Below, in pieces: positions 1-9,971 of a stretch of 64,000 nucleotides of DNA. Source of the stretch: Algoriphagus marincola DSM 16067 (lineage in GTDB: Bacteria > Bacteroidota > Bacteroidia > Cytophagales > Cyclobacteriaceae); the NCBI RefSeq assembly GCF_000429405.1, contig NZ_KE386899.1, positions 1,296 to 65,295 of the forward strand, written 5' to 3'. The position numbers and the translations under genes were made by a program. Below the pieces are notes generated by a model that was given only the letters and a program-made list of their open reading frames with translations, had not been told where the DNA came from and made no database searches. Numbering within the stretch: the stretch's first letter is position 1; the number at the start of each line of letters is the position of its first letter.

Positions 1-3000
1 GAAGGACTTTCAGCGATCAGCTTTGTAGGTGGAGACACTGACCAAGACGGTGAGCTGGACGTGGATGAGACTTGGACATACGAGGCGACTTATACCGTAA
101 CTCAGGATGATGTGGATGCGGGATCTATCGAGAACACTGCAGAAGTAACCACAGACGATGAGACGGTGTCTAATGAGGATACGCTGATTATCGACCTGTG
201 CCAACAACCTGCTATCGAATTGTTGAAAGATGGAATCTTTAATGATGAGAATCAGGATGGTTTCGGAAATGTAGGTGAAACAATCACATACATCTTCACA
301 GTGAGCAATACTGGAAATGTGACCTTGAGTGACATCACAATAACAGACCCAATGGTAACTGTGAATGGCGGACCGATCAGCTTGGCTCCTGGAGAAAGTG
401 ACAATACGACATTCACTGCGACCTATGAGTTGACGCAGCAGGATATTGATAACGGATATGTGGTGAACTTGGCCTTGGCTGAAGGAACCTCACCTACTGA
501 TGAGGTAGTAGAAGATGAGTCTTCTGATCCTACACCGGTAGAAGAGCCAAACACTGATTGTGAGACTTGTACTGAGGTAGTAATTCCTCAGAATCCAAGT
601 ATTAACATAGATAAGATAGCTGATCCTACTTCGGTAGATGCAGCGGGTCAGGAAGTGACCTATACTTTGACAGTGACGAACACAGGTAACACGACTCTTG
701 CAGGAGTGACGATCAATGATCCACTGACAGGCTTCAGTGAGAATGTCGGATCGATGGTACCGGGTCAGGTCGTTGTGAGAGAAACCACTTACGTGGTGAC
801 ACAGGCTGACATTGACAACGGATCGATCGTGAACGTAGCGGATGTATTTGCCTTCTCCGGGCAGACTCCGGTATCCGACGAGGATGATGCAGTAGTTGAA
901 GCGATTCAGCGACCAGGCATCACCATGGATAAGACAGCTGATCCTACTTCGGTAGATGCAGCGGGTCAGGAAGTGACCTATACTTTGACAGTGACGAACA
1001 CAGGTAACACGACTCTTGCAGGAGTGACGATCAATGATCCACTGACAGGCTTCAGTGAGAATGTCGGATCGATGGTACCGGGTCAGGTCGTTGTGAGAGA
1101 AACCACTTACGTGGTGACACAGGCTGACATCGACAACGGATCGATCTTGAACGTAGCGGATGTATTTGCCTTCTCCGGACAGACTCCGGTATCCGACGAG
1201 GATGATGCGGTAGTTGAAGCGATTCAGCGACCAGGCATCACCATGGTTAAGACAGCTGATCCTACCTCGGTAGATGCAGCGGGTCAGGAAGTGACTTATA
1301 CCCTGACAGTCACCAACACAGGTAACACGACTCTTGCGGGTGTGACGATCAATGATCCGTTGACAGGCTTCAGTGAGAATGTCGGATCAATGGTACCGGG
1401 TCAGGTAGTTGTGAGAGAGACCACTTATGTGGTGACACAGGCTGACATCGACAACGGATCGATCTTGAACGTAGCGGATGTATTTGCATTCTCCGGACAG
1501 ACTCCGGTATCCGACGAGGATGATGCGGTAGTTGAAGCGATTCGCAATCCATCTATCCAAGTGATTAAGACGGACAACGGAGCCGAGGTGAGCGAGGCAG
1601 GTGATGTAATCACTTATACCCTGACTGTGACCAATACAGGTAATGTGACCCTGACCAATGTAACGGTAGAGGATCCATTGACTGGCTTGGATGTGAATGT
1701 GGGTACTTTGGCACCTGGCGCATCAACTTCTGTAGATACCGACTACGAGGTGACTCAGGCTGATGTGGATGCAGGATTTGTATTGAACACAGCCTTGACA
1801 GAAGGAGAAAGCCCTGATGGAGAAGATCCTGAAGATGATACAGAGATAGAAACTCCAATTCGAGTTAATCCTGGGGTTGAAATTACAAAGACAGCTGATA
1901 CAGAGGTTATTACTCAGCTAGGTCAGGAAATCACATATACTCTTACAGTTACAAATACAGGAAATGTATCATTGACGAATGTGACGGTTAATGATCCTCT
2001 TACAGGATTGGATGTAAATCTAGGAACACTCAATCCTGGACAGGTTGAAGAACTCACCACCACTTATACTGTAGAAGAAGATGACCTTAATTCTTCCACT
2101 TTAATAAATGTTGCAACAGTGGTAGGTACAATCTCTGGTGAAGAGGGTACTCAGATTTCTGATGAGGATTCTGTAGAGATCACTATAGATGAAGATGATG
2201 AGGTATTTCCTCAGCCTGAAATCGACTTGGTAAAAACTGCAAATGTTGAATTTGTAGAGAATGAGGGAGATGTCATTACCTACACCCTCACCGTAACCAA
2301 CACCGGTAATGTTGATTTATTCAATGTTGAAGTCAATGATGGTTTGATCGAGCTTCAGGAAATGATAGATATCTTGAAAGTTGGCGAAACGCTTACATTC
2401 ACTGGCTCCTATGTGGTGACAATAGAAGATATTGCGCTACAAGAACCAATATTGAATTTTGCATCAGCGTCCGGTGAGATTGAGGATGGAAGTGAAGGTG
2501 TGACGGATACAGATTTCACACAGACTCCAATAACTTGTATTGATGATACTCTAATAACTGGGGTTCTGATAGATGATAGAACAGATCAGCCATTACCAAA
2601 TGTTCCGATTACCTTGATTCCACAAGGGGACACTCCTGGTGAGACCTTGATTGTCATCACGGATGCAGAGGGACGTTACGTCTTCAAAGATGTTCCAACT
2701 GGTAACTATTTGATACAAGTTCAGGATGCCAACTTGAATGCACAGGGTCTATTTAACTTCCAGAAGAGCTCGCTAGCTTTCAGAGAGGTAGAGGTTTGTG
2801 TGCCAGTAGTCGAAGACTTCCCTTATGCACCATTTGATGGTGTTGTGCTTGGAGACTTCGTATGGTATGATCTTAATCAGGATGGTATCCAGAACGAGTG
2901 GTTCGATGCCAATAATGATGGTCAGGTAACCATGAACGATCTTTCTGCAGGTCCTATTTCAATCAGTGAATGGGAGTGGTTTGACTTGAACGGTGATGGT

Positions 3001-4389
3001 CGATACGACGGACCTGAGAATGAGGGAGAATTGAACAAAGCTGGTCTAGCAGGTACTACAGATGGCGGTAATATCCGCGTCACAGGGCCAAACGGATACG
3101 ATGCAAATGTAATTGTGGGTATTCTCGGATACTGGAGAGAGAGACCAGGTGCTACTGAGGATGATATGTTTGATGATCAAGGAGGAGCGATTTATGGTGA
3201 ATATAATGCTGTAATTACTGCTGATCCGGTTCTCTTAGCTAGTGCATCTGCAATGGCAGCAACGGGACTTGTTAAGAATCTTCCAAATGAAGGAGGAAGA
3301 ATGACAGATATCAATTCAATACGCTTCGAAGAACGATGTGGATTGACCACTGATGATACGGTCTCTAGAACAGTCTCCTCAGATTCTCGAGTACATCTAG
3401 ATATGGACTTTGGTTGGGTATGTGTGCAGGCAGAGGTTGAGATCATCGCTAATGATGATGACTTTGGAGACTACTTCGTCAGCTACGGCGGCCTGCTTGG
3501 AAATATCCTTGACAATGACCTTCTGGAAGGTCAGCGTCCAGACCCTGCTGATGTGGACTTCGAATTCACTGAATTGGACGGCGTGATAGGTCTATTGATC
3601 GATGATAACGGTGAATTGAGCTTGATACCAAATGTAAATGAGGCGAGAGCTTACACCTTGCGATATGTACTCAGAGAGACAGCCTTCCCTGATAACAATG
3701 ACGATGCCTTGGTATTCTTCAGATTACTGAACGATCAGGTTGATCTCTCAGTAGAGAAGACCAGCTTCGAAGTAGAAATCTACGAAGGCGATGAGTTTGA
3801 GTATGAGATCACGGTAAGAAATATCGGAGGCACTCCAGCTACCAATGTTGAGATCGTGGATGAGCTGCCAGCAAGTGTCACTTACCTAAGCTCGAGCGTA
3901 GTATTTACGAATGACGAGCAGATTCAGGTAGGTACGCCAGCGGTGGCGGGAAGTAGAATTACTTGGAATGTACCATTCTTACCAGCAGACGGAGTAATTG
4001 TCTTCAGAGTGAGGGTACAGGCAGGTGATGCCGGAACGATCACAAACATCGCAACAGTGGGAGCTGAAGAAGAAGATGTCGATACTACCAACAACCAAGA
4101 CGACGATGTGAATCAAGTATTACCATTCAGAATACCGAATGTTATTACGCCGAACAACGACGGAGACAATGATTCTTTCGAGATCAAGGGACTAGGTAAG
4201 TTTGTAAGCAATGAAATAACTATCTTTAACAGATACGGGGACCATGTCCTTGAGCAGGAGAATTACAGAAACGACTGGAATGCACCAGGACAAGTTTCAG
4301 GAACATACTTCTTCGTCTTGAGAACGGTAGACCGATCTGGAAGAGAGCATGAGTTTACAGGCTGGATCCAAGTAATTAAAGAAGATTAA
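1..4389 (+). CDS. T9SS-exported giant repeat adhesin, 3' part (type-B C-terminal sorting domain)
   Basis: The frame is open from base 1, so the gene begins upstream; about 1462 codons are visible. The product should be a secreted, surface-held adhesin. Codons about 20-840 are serial immunoglobulin-like DUF11/DUF7507-type domains, recognisable by the recurring T-Y-T-L-T-V-T-N-T-G-N motif. Codons about 846-930 resemble a carboxypeptidase-regulatory/SdrD-B-like fold. Codons about 955-1040 contain D-x-N-x-D-G calcium-binding-like loops. Another DUF11 domain lies at about 1247-1370. The last ~85 codons (from about 1379, beginning PNVITPNNDGDND) match the gliding-motility C-terminal domain (CHU_C, T9SS type B). 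Known biology: such domains direct export through T9SS together with a PorP/SprF partner, and a PorP/SprF gene follows directly. Codons 198-515 hold three nearly identical units. The ligand is unknown. Confidence 0.9.
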   Translation, partial: EGLSAISFVGGDTDQDGELDVDETWTYEATYTVTQDDVDAGSIENTAEVTTDDETVSNEDTLIIDLCQQPAIELLKDGIFNDENQDGFGNVGETITYIFTVSNTGNVTLSDITITDPMVTVNGGPISLAPGESDNTTFTATYELTQQDIDNGYVVNLALAEGTSPTDEVVEDESSDPTPVEEPNTDCETCTEVVIPQNPSINIDKIADPTSVDAAGQEVTYTLTVTNTGNTTLAGVTINDPLTGFSENVGSMVPGQVVVRETTYVVTQADIDNGSIVNVADVFAFSGQTPVSDEDDAVVEAIQRPGITMDKTADPTSVDAAGQEVTYTLTVTNTGNTTLAGVTINDPLTGFSENVGSMVPGQVVVRETTYVVTQADIDNGSILNVADVFAFSGQTPVSDEDDAVVEAIQRPGITMVKTADPTSVDAAGQEVTYTLTVTNTGNTTLAGVTINDPLTGFSENVGSMVPGQVVVRETTYVVTQADIDNGSILNVADVFAFSGQTPVSDEDDAVVEAIRNPSIQVIKTDNGAEVSEAGDVITYTLTVTNTGNVTLTNVTVEDPLTGLDVNVGTLAPGASTSVDTDYEVTQADVDAGFVLNTALTEGESPDGEDPEDDTEIETPIRVNPGVEITKTADTEVITQLGQEITYTLTVTNTGNVSLTNVTVNDPLTGLDVNLGTLNPGQVEELTTTYTVEEDDLNSSTLINVATVVGTISGEEGTQISDEDSVEITIDEDDEVFPQPEIDLVKTANVEFVENEGDVITYTLTVTNTGNVDLFNVEVNDGLIELQEMIDILKVGETLTFTGSYVVTIEDIALQEPILNFASASGEIEDGSEGVTDTDFTQTPITCIDDTLITGVLIDDRTDQPLPNVPITLIPQGDTPGETLIVITDAEGRYVFKDVPTGNYLIQVQDANLNAQGLFNFQKSSLAFREVEVCVPVVEDFPYAPFDGVVLGDFVWYDLNQDGIQNEWFDANNDGQVTMNDLSAGPISISEWEWFDLNGDGRYDGPENEGELNKAGLAGTTDGGNIRVTGPNGYDANVIVGILGYWRERPGATEDDMFDDQGGAIYGEYNAVITADPVLLASASAMAATGLVKNLPNEGGRMTDINSIRFEERCGLTTDDTVSRTVSSDSRVHLDMDFGWVCVQAEVEIIANDDDFGDYFVSYGGLLGNILDNDLLEGQRPDPADVDFEFTELDGVIGLLIDDNGELSLIPNVNEARAYTLRYVLRETAFPDNNDDALVFFRLLNDQVDLSVEKTSFEVEIYEGDEFEYEITVRNIGGTPATNVEIVDELPASVTYLSSSVVFTNDEQIQVGTPAVAGSRITWNVPFLPADGVIVFRVRVQAGDAGTITNIATVGAEEEDVDTTNNQDDDVNQVLPFRIPNVITPNNDGDNDSFEIKGLGKFVSNEITIFNRYGDHVLEQENYRNDWNAPGQVSGTYFFVLRTVDRSGREHEFTGWIQVIKED
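592..1545 (+). repeat. Three tandem 318-bp near-identical coding repeats
   Basis: Units lie at 592-909, 910-1227 and 1228-1545. Each encodes 106 residues of one DUF7507/Ig-like domain. Units 1 and 2 differ at only a few bases (for example IVN versus ILN near the unit end), and unit 3 carries a few more mostly silent changes. The flanking domains of the same fold are far more diverged, so these copies look recently duplicated or homogenised. Confidence 0.9.
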
Positions 4390-4411
4390 TCAAGAAGCGT
4401 TATGAAATCGA

Positions 4412-4463
4412 GCATGGCTGAAAATATTCTTAGAATTCCTCGAAGTCCTCGGGGCAGCCATGC
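4412..4463. repeat. 9-bp inverted repeat between adhesin and porP
   Basis: GCATGGCTG at 4412-4420 is matched by its exact reverse complement at 4455-4463, leaving a 34-base loop. It sits in the 132-base gap between the adhesin stop and the porP start. No T-run follows, so it is not an ordinary terminator. It also lies inside a 27-codon reading frame (4402-4485). Confidence 0.45.
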
Positions 4464-4521
4464 GAGATTATCCCTGTCTTTGTAAGGCAGGTCTGACCTC
4501 CAAAATTCAAATAACAAGCAG

Positions 4522-5496
4522 ATGAAAACTACTTTTAAAATCATCGGTATAACCTTCCTACTAGCCTTAATGGCCACGGGGGGGACTTTTGGGCAGCAGC
4601 TTCCCCAATTTAGTCAGTACATTTTCAATGGATTGCATGTCAATCCGGGATATGCTGGCTACAAGGGAGAGCCCTACATTCAATCCACCTTCAGGTCGCA
4701 GTGGATCCGCTTCCCTGGATCACCTGAAACCTTTACGGTCACCGCTGACCTAAGCGCCAATGAAGGCACCATGGGGTTTGGTTTCTCCATTTTGTCAGAT
4801 AACATTGGGCCAGCGCGGACCAACGGAGGTTTGCTGACCTACGCTTATCGTATCCAAACGGGACGGGATAGCTACCTAGGTTTGGGGGTAAGTGCCGGGG
4901 TGACCGAATACGCTATTGATGGGAGTATGCTGGATCCTAATGATTTTCCTGATTCAGAAATTCCTGATGGTAGAATTAATCTATTCACTCCCAACTTGAA
5001 TTCTGGACTTTTCTTCCACACCTCAAAATTCTATGCTGGTTTCAGTGTATACAATATGATAGGTAAAAGAGCCCTTGAAAGAGAGGATGTGGCTCTTGCC
5101 TACCATGACTTTCATTATTATTTGACAGCAGGTGCACTCTTTGACTTAGGAAGTACGGTGAAGTTCAAGCCGAGTTTCTTAATCAAGGAGGTGAAAGGAG
5201 CTCCAACCAATTATGACATCAATGCGATGTTCTTATTTGGAGAGCGAATTTGGCTAGGAGGTTCTTATAGATCCAATATGAAGATTTGGAATGACAACCT
5301 TCCAGAAAATCTTTCCAATAGAAATGCTTTTGCAGCGATTGTGGAAATTTTCGCTACAGATAGAATAAGACTCGGTTATGCTTATGATCATAACCTCAAC
5401 GTACTGCAGGATTTCAGAAGTAATTCTCATGAACTTTCTGTAGGATTCTACATGATTCCAAGAAGAGCAGTAATGAAAAATCAAAGATGGTTCTGA
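4522..5496 (+). CDS. PorP/SprF family type IX secretion outer-membrane protein
   Basis: A 324-residue protein with an N-terminal signal peptide (hydrophobic stretch about residues 4-24, ending near GQQ). Next comes the hallmark PorP/SprF opening, PQFSQYIFNG...VNPGYAG, around residues 29-48. The rest alternates as expected of an outer-membrane beta-barrel and ends shortly after an aromatic strand. Known biology: SprF-like proteins are needed for secretion of adhesins with type-B C-terminal domains, such as SprB in Flavobacterium. Its place between such an adhesin and an OmpA-family gene fits that role. The downstream gene starts 3 bases after this stop, so the two are surely co-transcribed. 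I call the family rather than porP itself because these genomes carry many paralogues. Confidence 0.92.
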   Translation: MKTTFKIIGITFLLALMATGGTFGQQLPQFSQYIFNGLHVNPGYAGYKGEPYIQSTFRSQWIRFPGSPETFTVTADLSANEGTMGFGFSILSDNIGPARTNGGLLTYAYRIQTGRDSYLGLGVSAGVTEYAIDGSMLDPNDFPDSEIPDGRINLFTPNLNSGLFFHTSKFYAGFSVYNMIGKRALEREDVALAYHDFHYYLTAGALFDLGSTVKFKPSFLIKEVKGAPTNYDINAMFLFGERIWLGGSYRSNMKIWNDNLPENLSNRNAFAAIVEIFATDRIRLGYAYDHNLNVLQDFRSNSHELSVGFYMIPRRAVMKNQRWF

Positions 5497-5498
5497 TT

Positions 5499-7901
5499 AT
5501 GAAAAAGACATTGACCATATTAAGTATCACAGCTAGTTTATTTTTAGGATTCGGTCAGCAAGCCACAGCTCAAAAGAGTAAGGTGAGATTTGCTGATGGA
5601 CAAATGGATCTAATGAACTACCAGCGTGCCATCGATATTTATGAGCAGGCATATGCAAAGAAGCCCAATTATGAGACTGCGAAAAAAACCGCTCAGGCTT
5701 ATGATGTTGTAAGAGATTATGACAAATCTCTAGAATGGTGGAAAAATACCGTTTCCTATGAAGATGATGCTTCACGGGAAGACTATATCAGCCTGTTGTC
5801 TGCAGCCCAAAAGGCAGGAAAACTAGAAGCAGGAAAGAGCGATTTGAGGGGAAGAAATGTTTCTCCTGATTCTTTGATGAGTTATTTAGAAACATTCATT
5901 TCTCCGGAGACTCAGAAAAAAGTAAATATCCAGCCGGCAGAAGGTCTAAATTCTGAAGGATCTGATTTTGTGGTTGCTCAGGATGCAGCAGGAAATAAGT
6001 ATTTTGTTTCTGACCGAGGAGGAGAAATGCCTACTAAGAAAATGCCCGGTATCCGAATTGACTACAAGAATGAGTTTTTCAGTGAAGAAAAAAGTGATTA
6101 CACTGGGCGTCAATATTTCTCACTTTACAAACAAGACACAGAAGGGAATGTGTCTAAAATAGTTTCCAATGTGCCCGGTACGAAGAACTTTGCAGATCCG
6201 TCTTATGCTAAAGAGGCCGGGGTGCTGTTTTATTCTGTGACTCGGGATATAAAGAAGGCAAAAGGTGACAGACAAATCGCCGTACAATCAGAGATTTATT
6301 ACAGCAAGGTAAATGAGGACGGTCAATTGGAAGGATTCATGGCCTTTCCATTCAATGATTCTCTGAATTATTCTGTCATGCATCCATTTGTAGATGAGCA
6401 GGCAAAAAGACTTTATTTCGCTTCTGATATGCCGGATGGAATAGGTGGTTATGATATTTACTATTCTGAATACGATGCAGATATGAATTTTACTGCACCA
6501 GTAAATCTTGGAGCACCACTCAATACCGAAGGAAACGAAACTCACCCTTTTAGAAAAGACGATAAGTTTTATTTCTCATCCACAGGACATCCACGAGTAG
6601 GAGGGATGGATATCTATGTGGCTGATTTTTCTAACGGTACAGCCTCTAATGTGAAAAATATGGGCATGCCAATTAATTCTGTCGCAGATGATTTTGGCTA
6701 CAGAGAGCTTGAAAATGGTGAAATCTACCTTTCTTCCAACCGTAAAGGAGGAGAAGGGCTTGATGATCTTTATGTAATGGAGGATGCCTTCAAGCAATTC
6801 CTGGCTAGAGTAATCGACTGTGATGGCTTAGTGGTAACCGATAGCTATATGGCTACCATGCGTGATAACACACAGAATGGTAATGTCACTACTCAAATGA
6901 ATCAAGGAGCTTTGACCGCAGAACTTGAGCCGGAAAGCGACTTCTCTTTGACTATTAGCAAACCAGGATATTTCTCCATTACGGATAACTCCATCACTAC
7001 CAAAGGATTTGAAGGCGATACTGTGAAGCGAGAGTATAAATTGTCTCCGATTCCATATCAGCTGCCGGTATTTGTGGATATCGTTTATTATGATTTGGAT
7101 AAGTACGCGATCCGTGAGGACGCCAAGCCTGCCTTGGATAAGATTGCGGAGATCATGAAAAAATATAACTTCCTAGATCTATTGGTGGCTTCACATACAG
7201 ACTCTAGAGCATCAGATGAGTACAACATTACACTTTCAAACAACCGTGCGAAGGCTGTGACAGAATACATGGCTCAATACAATATCTCTCCTGATCGAAT
7301 TCGCTTGGAGTGGTTTGGAGAGCAGAATCTGGTGAATGATTGTGGCAATGGAGTTCCATGTCCCGAAGCAGATCATCAGTTGAACAGACGTTCTGAATTG
7401 GTACTCGAAGCCTTCCCTGATGCGACCAAGCAATATGATGTGCCTACAGAACTTACCGGAATGGACTTCTGTAATCCAGAGGATATCTTCACCATGCTTC
7501 AGGACGAGATCAATGAGATCCCTACTATCTACTTTGACTTTGATAAGTCCATGCTACGTTCGGTACACAAGAAGGAACTCGAGCGGACTGCCATCATGCT
7601 ACAGCGTATGCCAAACTTGATGCTTTACATCGAAGGACATACTGACCAGAGAGGTTCTGATGATTACAATGTGGGATTGTCAGAGCGTCGCGCCAAAGTA
7701 GTGATGGATTATCTGATGAAGCGAGGCATTGAAGAGAATCGTATGGAGCATCAGTGGTATGGTGAAACCCAGCCAATCCACAACTGCAACGAAGTGACTT
7801 GTACTCCTGCCATGCATCAGCTCAACAGACGTACAGAACTTCGGGTAGGGAAATCAGGCTTCTCCTACACAGGAAGAAGAAAGAAAGTAGATACCATGTA
7901 A
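5499..7901 (+). CDS. OmpA-family protein with PD40 propeller and two OmpA domains
   Basis: I chose the ATG at 5499 (MKKTLTILSI, a signal peptide) over the in-frame ATG at 5487, which lies inside porP. The 800-residue product has, in order: signal peptide to about 25; TPR-like helices about 30-90; WD40/PD40 propeller repeats about 145-430 (DPSYAK, SSTGHPRVGGMDIYVAD, SSNRKGGEGLDDLYV); a short regulatory-like domain about 430-520; and two OmpA peptidoglycan-binding domains at about 522-635 and 674-790. Both OmpA domains keep the TD...N...R core (SHTDSRASDEYN; GHTDQRGSDDYN) and an N-R-R-(S/T)-E-L end. PorE-type T9SS proteins have TPR, propeller and a single OmpA domain, so the doubled tail is unusual. 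It probably anchors the PorP/adhesin export site to peptidoglycan. Confidence 0.88.
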   Translation: MKKTLTILSITASLFLGFGQQATAQKSKVRFADGQMDLMNYQRAIDIYEQAYAKKPNYETAKKTAQAYDVVRDYDKSLEWWKNTVSYEDDASREDYISLLSAAQKAGKLEAGKSDLRGRNVSPDSLMSYLETFISPETQKKVNIQPAEGLNSEGSDFVVAQDAAGNKYFVSDRGGEMPTKKMPGIRIDYKNEFFSEEKSDYTGRQYFSLYKQDTEGNVSKIVSNVPGTKNFADPSYAKEAGVLFYSVTRDIKKAKGDRQIAVQSEIYYSKVNEDGQLEGFMAFPFNDSLNYSVMHPFVDEQAKRLYFASDMPDGIGGYDIYYSEYDADMNFTAPVNLGAPLNTEGNETHPFRKDDKFYFSSTGHPRVGGMDIYVADFSNGTASNVKNMGMPINSVADDFGYRELENGEIYLSSNRKGGEGLDDLYVMEDAFKQFLARVIDCDGLVVTDSYMATMRDNTQNGNVTTQMNQGALTAELEPESDFSLTISKPGYFSITDNSITTKGFEGDTVKREYKLSPIPYQLPVFVDIVYYDLDKYAIREDAKPALDKIAEIMKKYNFLDLLVASHTDSRASDEYNITLSNNRAKAVTEYMAQYNISPDRIRLEWFGEQNLVNDCGNGVPCPEADHQLNRRSELVLEAFPDATKQYDVPTELTGMDFCNPEDIFTMLQDEINEIPTIYFDFDKSMLRSVHKKELERTAIMLQRMPNLMLYIEGHTDQRGSDDYNVGLSERRAKVVMDYLMKRGIEENRMEHQWYGETQPIHNCNEVTCTPAMHQLNRRTELRVGKSGFSYTGRRKKVDTM

Positions 7902-7922
7902 TTTTAGATTGATGTGAGTGAG

Positions 7923-7952
7923 GGCGAGTCTTTTGAGACTCGCCTTTTTTTT
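7923..7952 (+). terminator. Rho-independent terminator of the adhesin-porP-ompA operon
   Basis: Stem GGCGAGTC (7923-7930), loop TTTTGA, stem GACTCGCC (7937-7944), then eight T. It lies 21 bases after the OmpA-family stop. Confidence 0.9.
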
Positions 7953-8013
7953 GCCTTCAGCGATCTTAGAATTTAGATAGTAGCTTACTCGATGGATCTT
8001 TCCTCGATAAGGG

Positions 8014-9795
8014 TTAAAGAAAATTCGGTCTATCTAATTTCTTGCCGATTCGAAAAGCTGCATTCATCAATCCCACGTGAGAATAAGCCTGAGGGAAATT
8101 GCCCCATTGGCTGCCTGTAGCTTGATCTACATCCTCAGAGAATAGACTCAAGTGATTACAATACTTCACGAGGGTCTCAAAGCCCTCGATGGCCTCGTCC
8201 AATCTATTGACACAGGCCAAAGCTTCGATATACCAAAAAGCGCAAATCAAAAAGGTCGTCTCCGGTACCCCAAAATCGTCCATGTGCTTGTAGCGGTAGA
8301 AAAGAAAATCCTTGGCGAGCAAGTCTTCTTCCAGTGCCTTTAGGTGCTCATTAGCCCGCTCGATATCATCCCCAAAATAGCCCATGGTGATCAATTGAAG
8401 CGTAGATGCATCCATATGCTTGGATCCGATAGCCTGTGCATAAGCTTTGCGCTCGGGGAGGTAGCAGGCTTCTATTTTTTTGATGGCTTCATCACGCAGG
8501 TAGATAGCCTTTTGATACATGGTTTCATTTTTCAAGCGAATGCCGATTTTAGCCGCAGCATTGGCACCAGCCCAGTGAAAGAGGAAGGTGTAGCAATGCT
8601 CCTGCGCCAGATTTCGAAACTCCCACAATCCCGCGTCTTTTTCGTGCATGGTCGCTTCGATTTTATCCAACAGGTTCATGATTAAGGGCTCTGAATGGAT
8701 ACGCTCCGACTCCGTGAATCGCTGATCGGAGTAAAGGGGCAAGAGTGAAACCAATACCTGACCATACAGGTCATTTTGGATGTGGGTGTAGGCCTGATTG
8801 CCAAATCGAACTGGTTTATTACCCAAGTACCCATCCAGTTCGGAGATTTCTTCTGTAAGCAGCCAGTCTCCTGTAATGGAATAGAGTGGTTGATAGCGAC
8901 CGTCGGGTCCAGTAGGAAGATTAAATATGAAATCAAAGTATTTCTCCAACTCCTCGAAGTGTCCCAAGCTATTGAAGCAGGTGAGGGTATAGTAGGTGTC
9001 CCGTATCCAGCAGTAGCGGTAGTCCCAGTTGCGGGTGCTACCAGGCGACTCTGGGAGTGAAGTGGTAGAGGCGGCAATGATCGCACCGGTGTCCTCAAAT
9101 TGGTGGATTTTCAGAATCAAGGCAGATCGCAAGACCAATCTCTGAGAGAAATTAGGGATACTGGTAGATTTCACCCAGGATCTCCAGTAGTCGGTCGTGG
9201 ATTGAAGAAAGCGCTCTGAGGTAGTTTCGATGGGAGCTTCCAAAGGCCTACCATAGGTGAGAACCAAGTAGACAGGTCGCTGAAGTACAAAAGGTTTACT
9301 TTCACAGATATAAGTCAAAGGCGCATTGGTGGTAAGCCGTAGCTCCTGATCGATTCCCATATAGCGGATATGATTGCTTCCCTGACTGGGAGTGAGCTGT
9401 ACCCGACCCTGATCGGTGACAGGCTGACAGCAAATCTGAATCTTCGGCGAACCAGCAATCGGTTCTACCTTCCGTATCAGCATCAAGGGCTTGTAATAGC
9501 GATCGTAATTTTTGAAGCGTGGAGCAAAATCAGTGACTTTATAGGACTCGTCTCCATTTCGGATGATAGTCTCCAGTACGTTGGTATTTTCCACATAAAT
9601 CTGTGCGGAGCTGTATTCTCCTGAGGCAGGTAGAATGGTGAATTTCCCGCCTTTTTCCCGGTCCAGCATCCCACCAAAAATAAAATCTGAGTCAAAACGC
9701 GGCATGCAAAGCCAGGAAATATTGGTGTCCTTTTCGATATGGGCGATATAGGCACAGTTGCCGATCAAGCCGGATTCGTAGAGGTGATTGTTCAT
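8014..9795 (-). CDS. Glycoside hydrolase family 15 protein (glucoamylase/trehalase-like)
   Basis: A 593-residue protein of normal length for bacterial GH15. An N-terminal beta-sandwich domain (residues ~1-200, opening YESGLIGNCAYIAHI and SWLCMPRFDSD) is followed by an (alpha/alpha)6 barrel with the diagnostic NWDYRYCWIRD motif at 256-266. The end keeps the GNFPQAYSHVGL segment seen in the family. No signal peptide is visible, so it probably acts in the cytoplasm on short alpha-glucans or trehalose. Family members differ between glucoamylase and trehalase activity and the sequence alone does not decide. It stands alone on the minus strand, with no trehalose synthase or phosphatase next to it inside the window. 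Confidence 0.88.
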   Translation of the reverse strand: MNNHLYESGLIGNCAYIAHIEKDTNISWLCMPRFDSDFIFGGMLDREKGGKFTILPASGEYSSAQIYVENTNVLETIIRNGDESYKVTDFAPRFKNYDRYYKPLMLIRKVEPIAGSPKIQICCQPVTDQGRVQLTPSQGSNHIRYMGIDQELRLTTNAPLTYICESKPFVLQRPVYLVLTYGRPLEAPIETTSERFLQSTTDYWRSWVKSTSIPNFSQRLVLRSALILKIHQFEDTGAIIAASTTSLPESPGSTRNWDYRYCWIRDTYYTLTCFNSLGHFEELEKYFDFIFNLPTGPDGRYQPLYSITGDWLLTEEISELDGYLGNKPVRFGNQAYTHIQNDLYGQVLVSLLPLYSDQRFTESERIHSEPLIMNLLDKIEATMHEKDAGLWEFRNLAQEHCYTFLFHWAGANAAAKIGIRLKNETMYQKAIYLRDEAIKKIEACYLPERKAYAQAIGSKHMDASTLQLITMGYFGDDIERANEHLKALEEDLLAKDFLFYRYKHMDDFGVPETTFLICAFWYIEALACVNRLDEAIEGFETLVKYCNHLSLFSEDVDQATGSQWGNFPQAYSHVGLMNAAFRIGKKLDRPNFL

Positions 9796-9971
9796 TGGAA
9801 TGTTTACTTAGGTTTGAGAAAAAAGTGCGGCTATTGGGTCAAAGGCAAATAAGCAAAAAAGGGGAAGGGAAGCAAAATTCCTCTTCCTAATCTAAATTTT
9901 CTAGCGATAATTTTTAAACTTTTTAAGTTTCAAGATACTGTCTAAAAAAGACCTGATGGTAAGACAAAAAG

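Noticed and set aside
592..1545. Direct repeats that might suggest a CRISPR or satellite array
   Set aside because: The units are 318 bp, contiguous and in frame in a large secreted protein; there are no short repeats with unique spacers.
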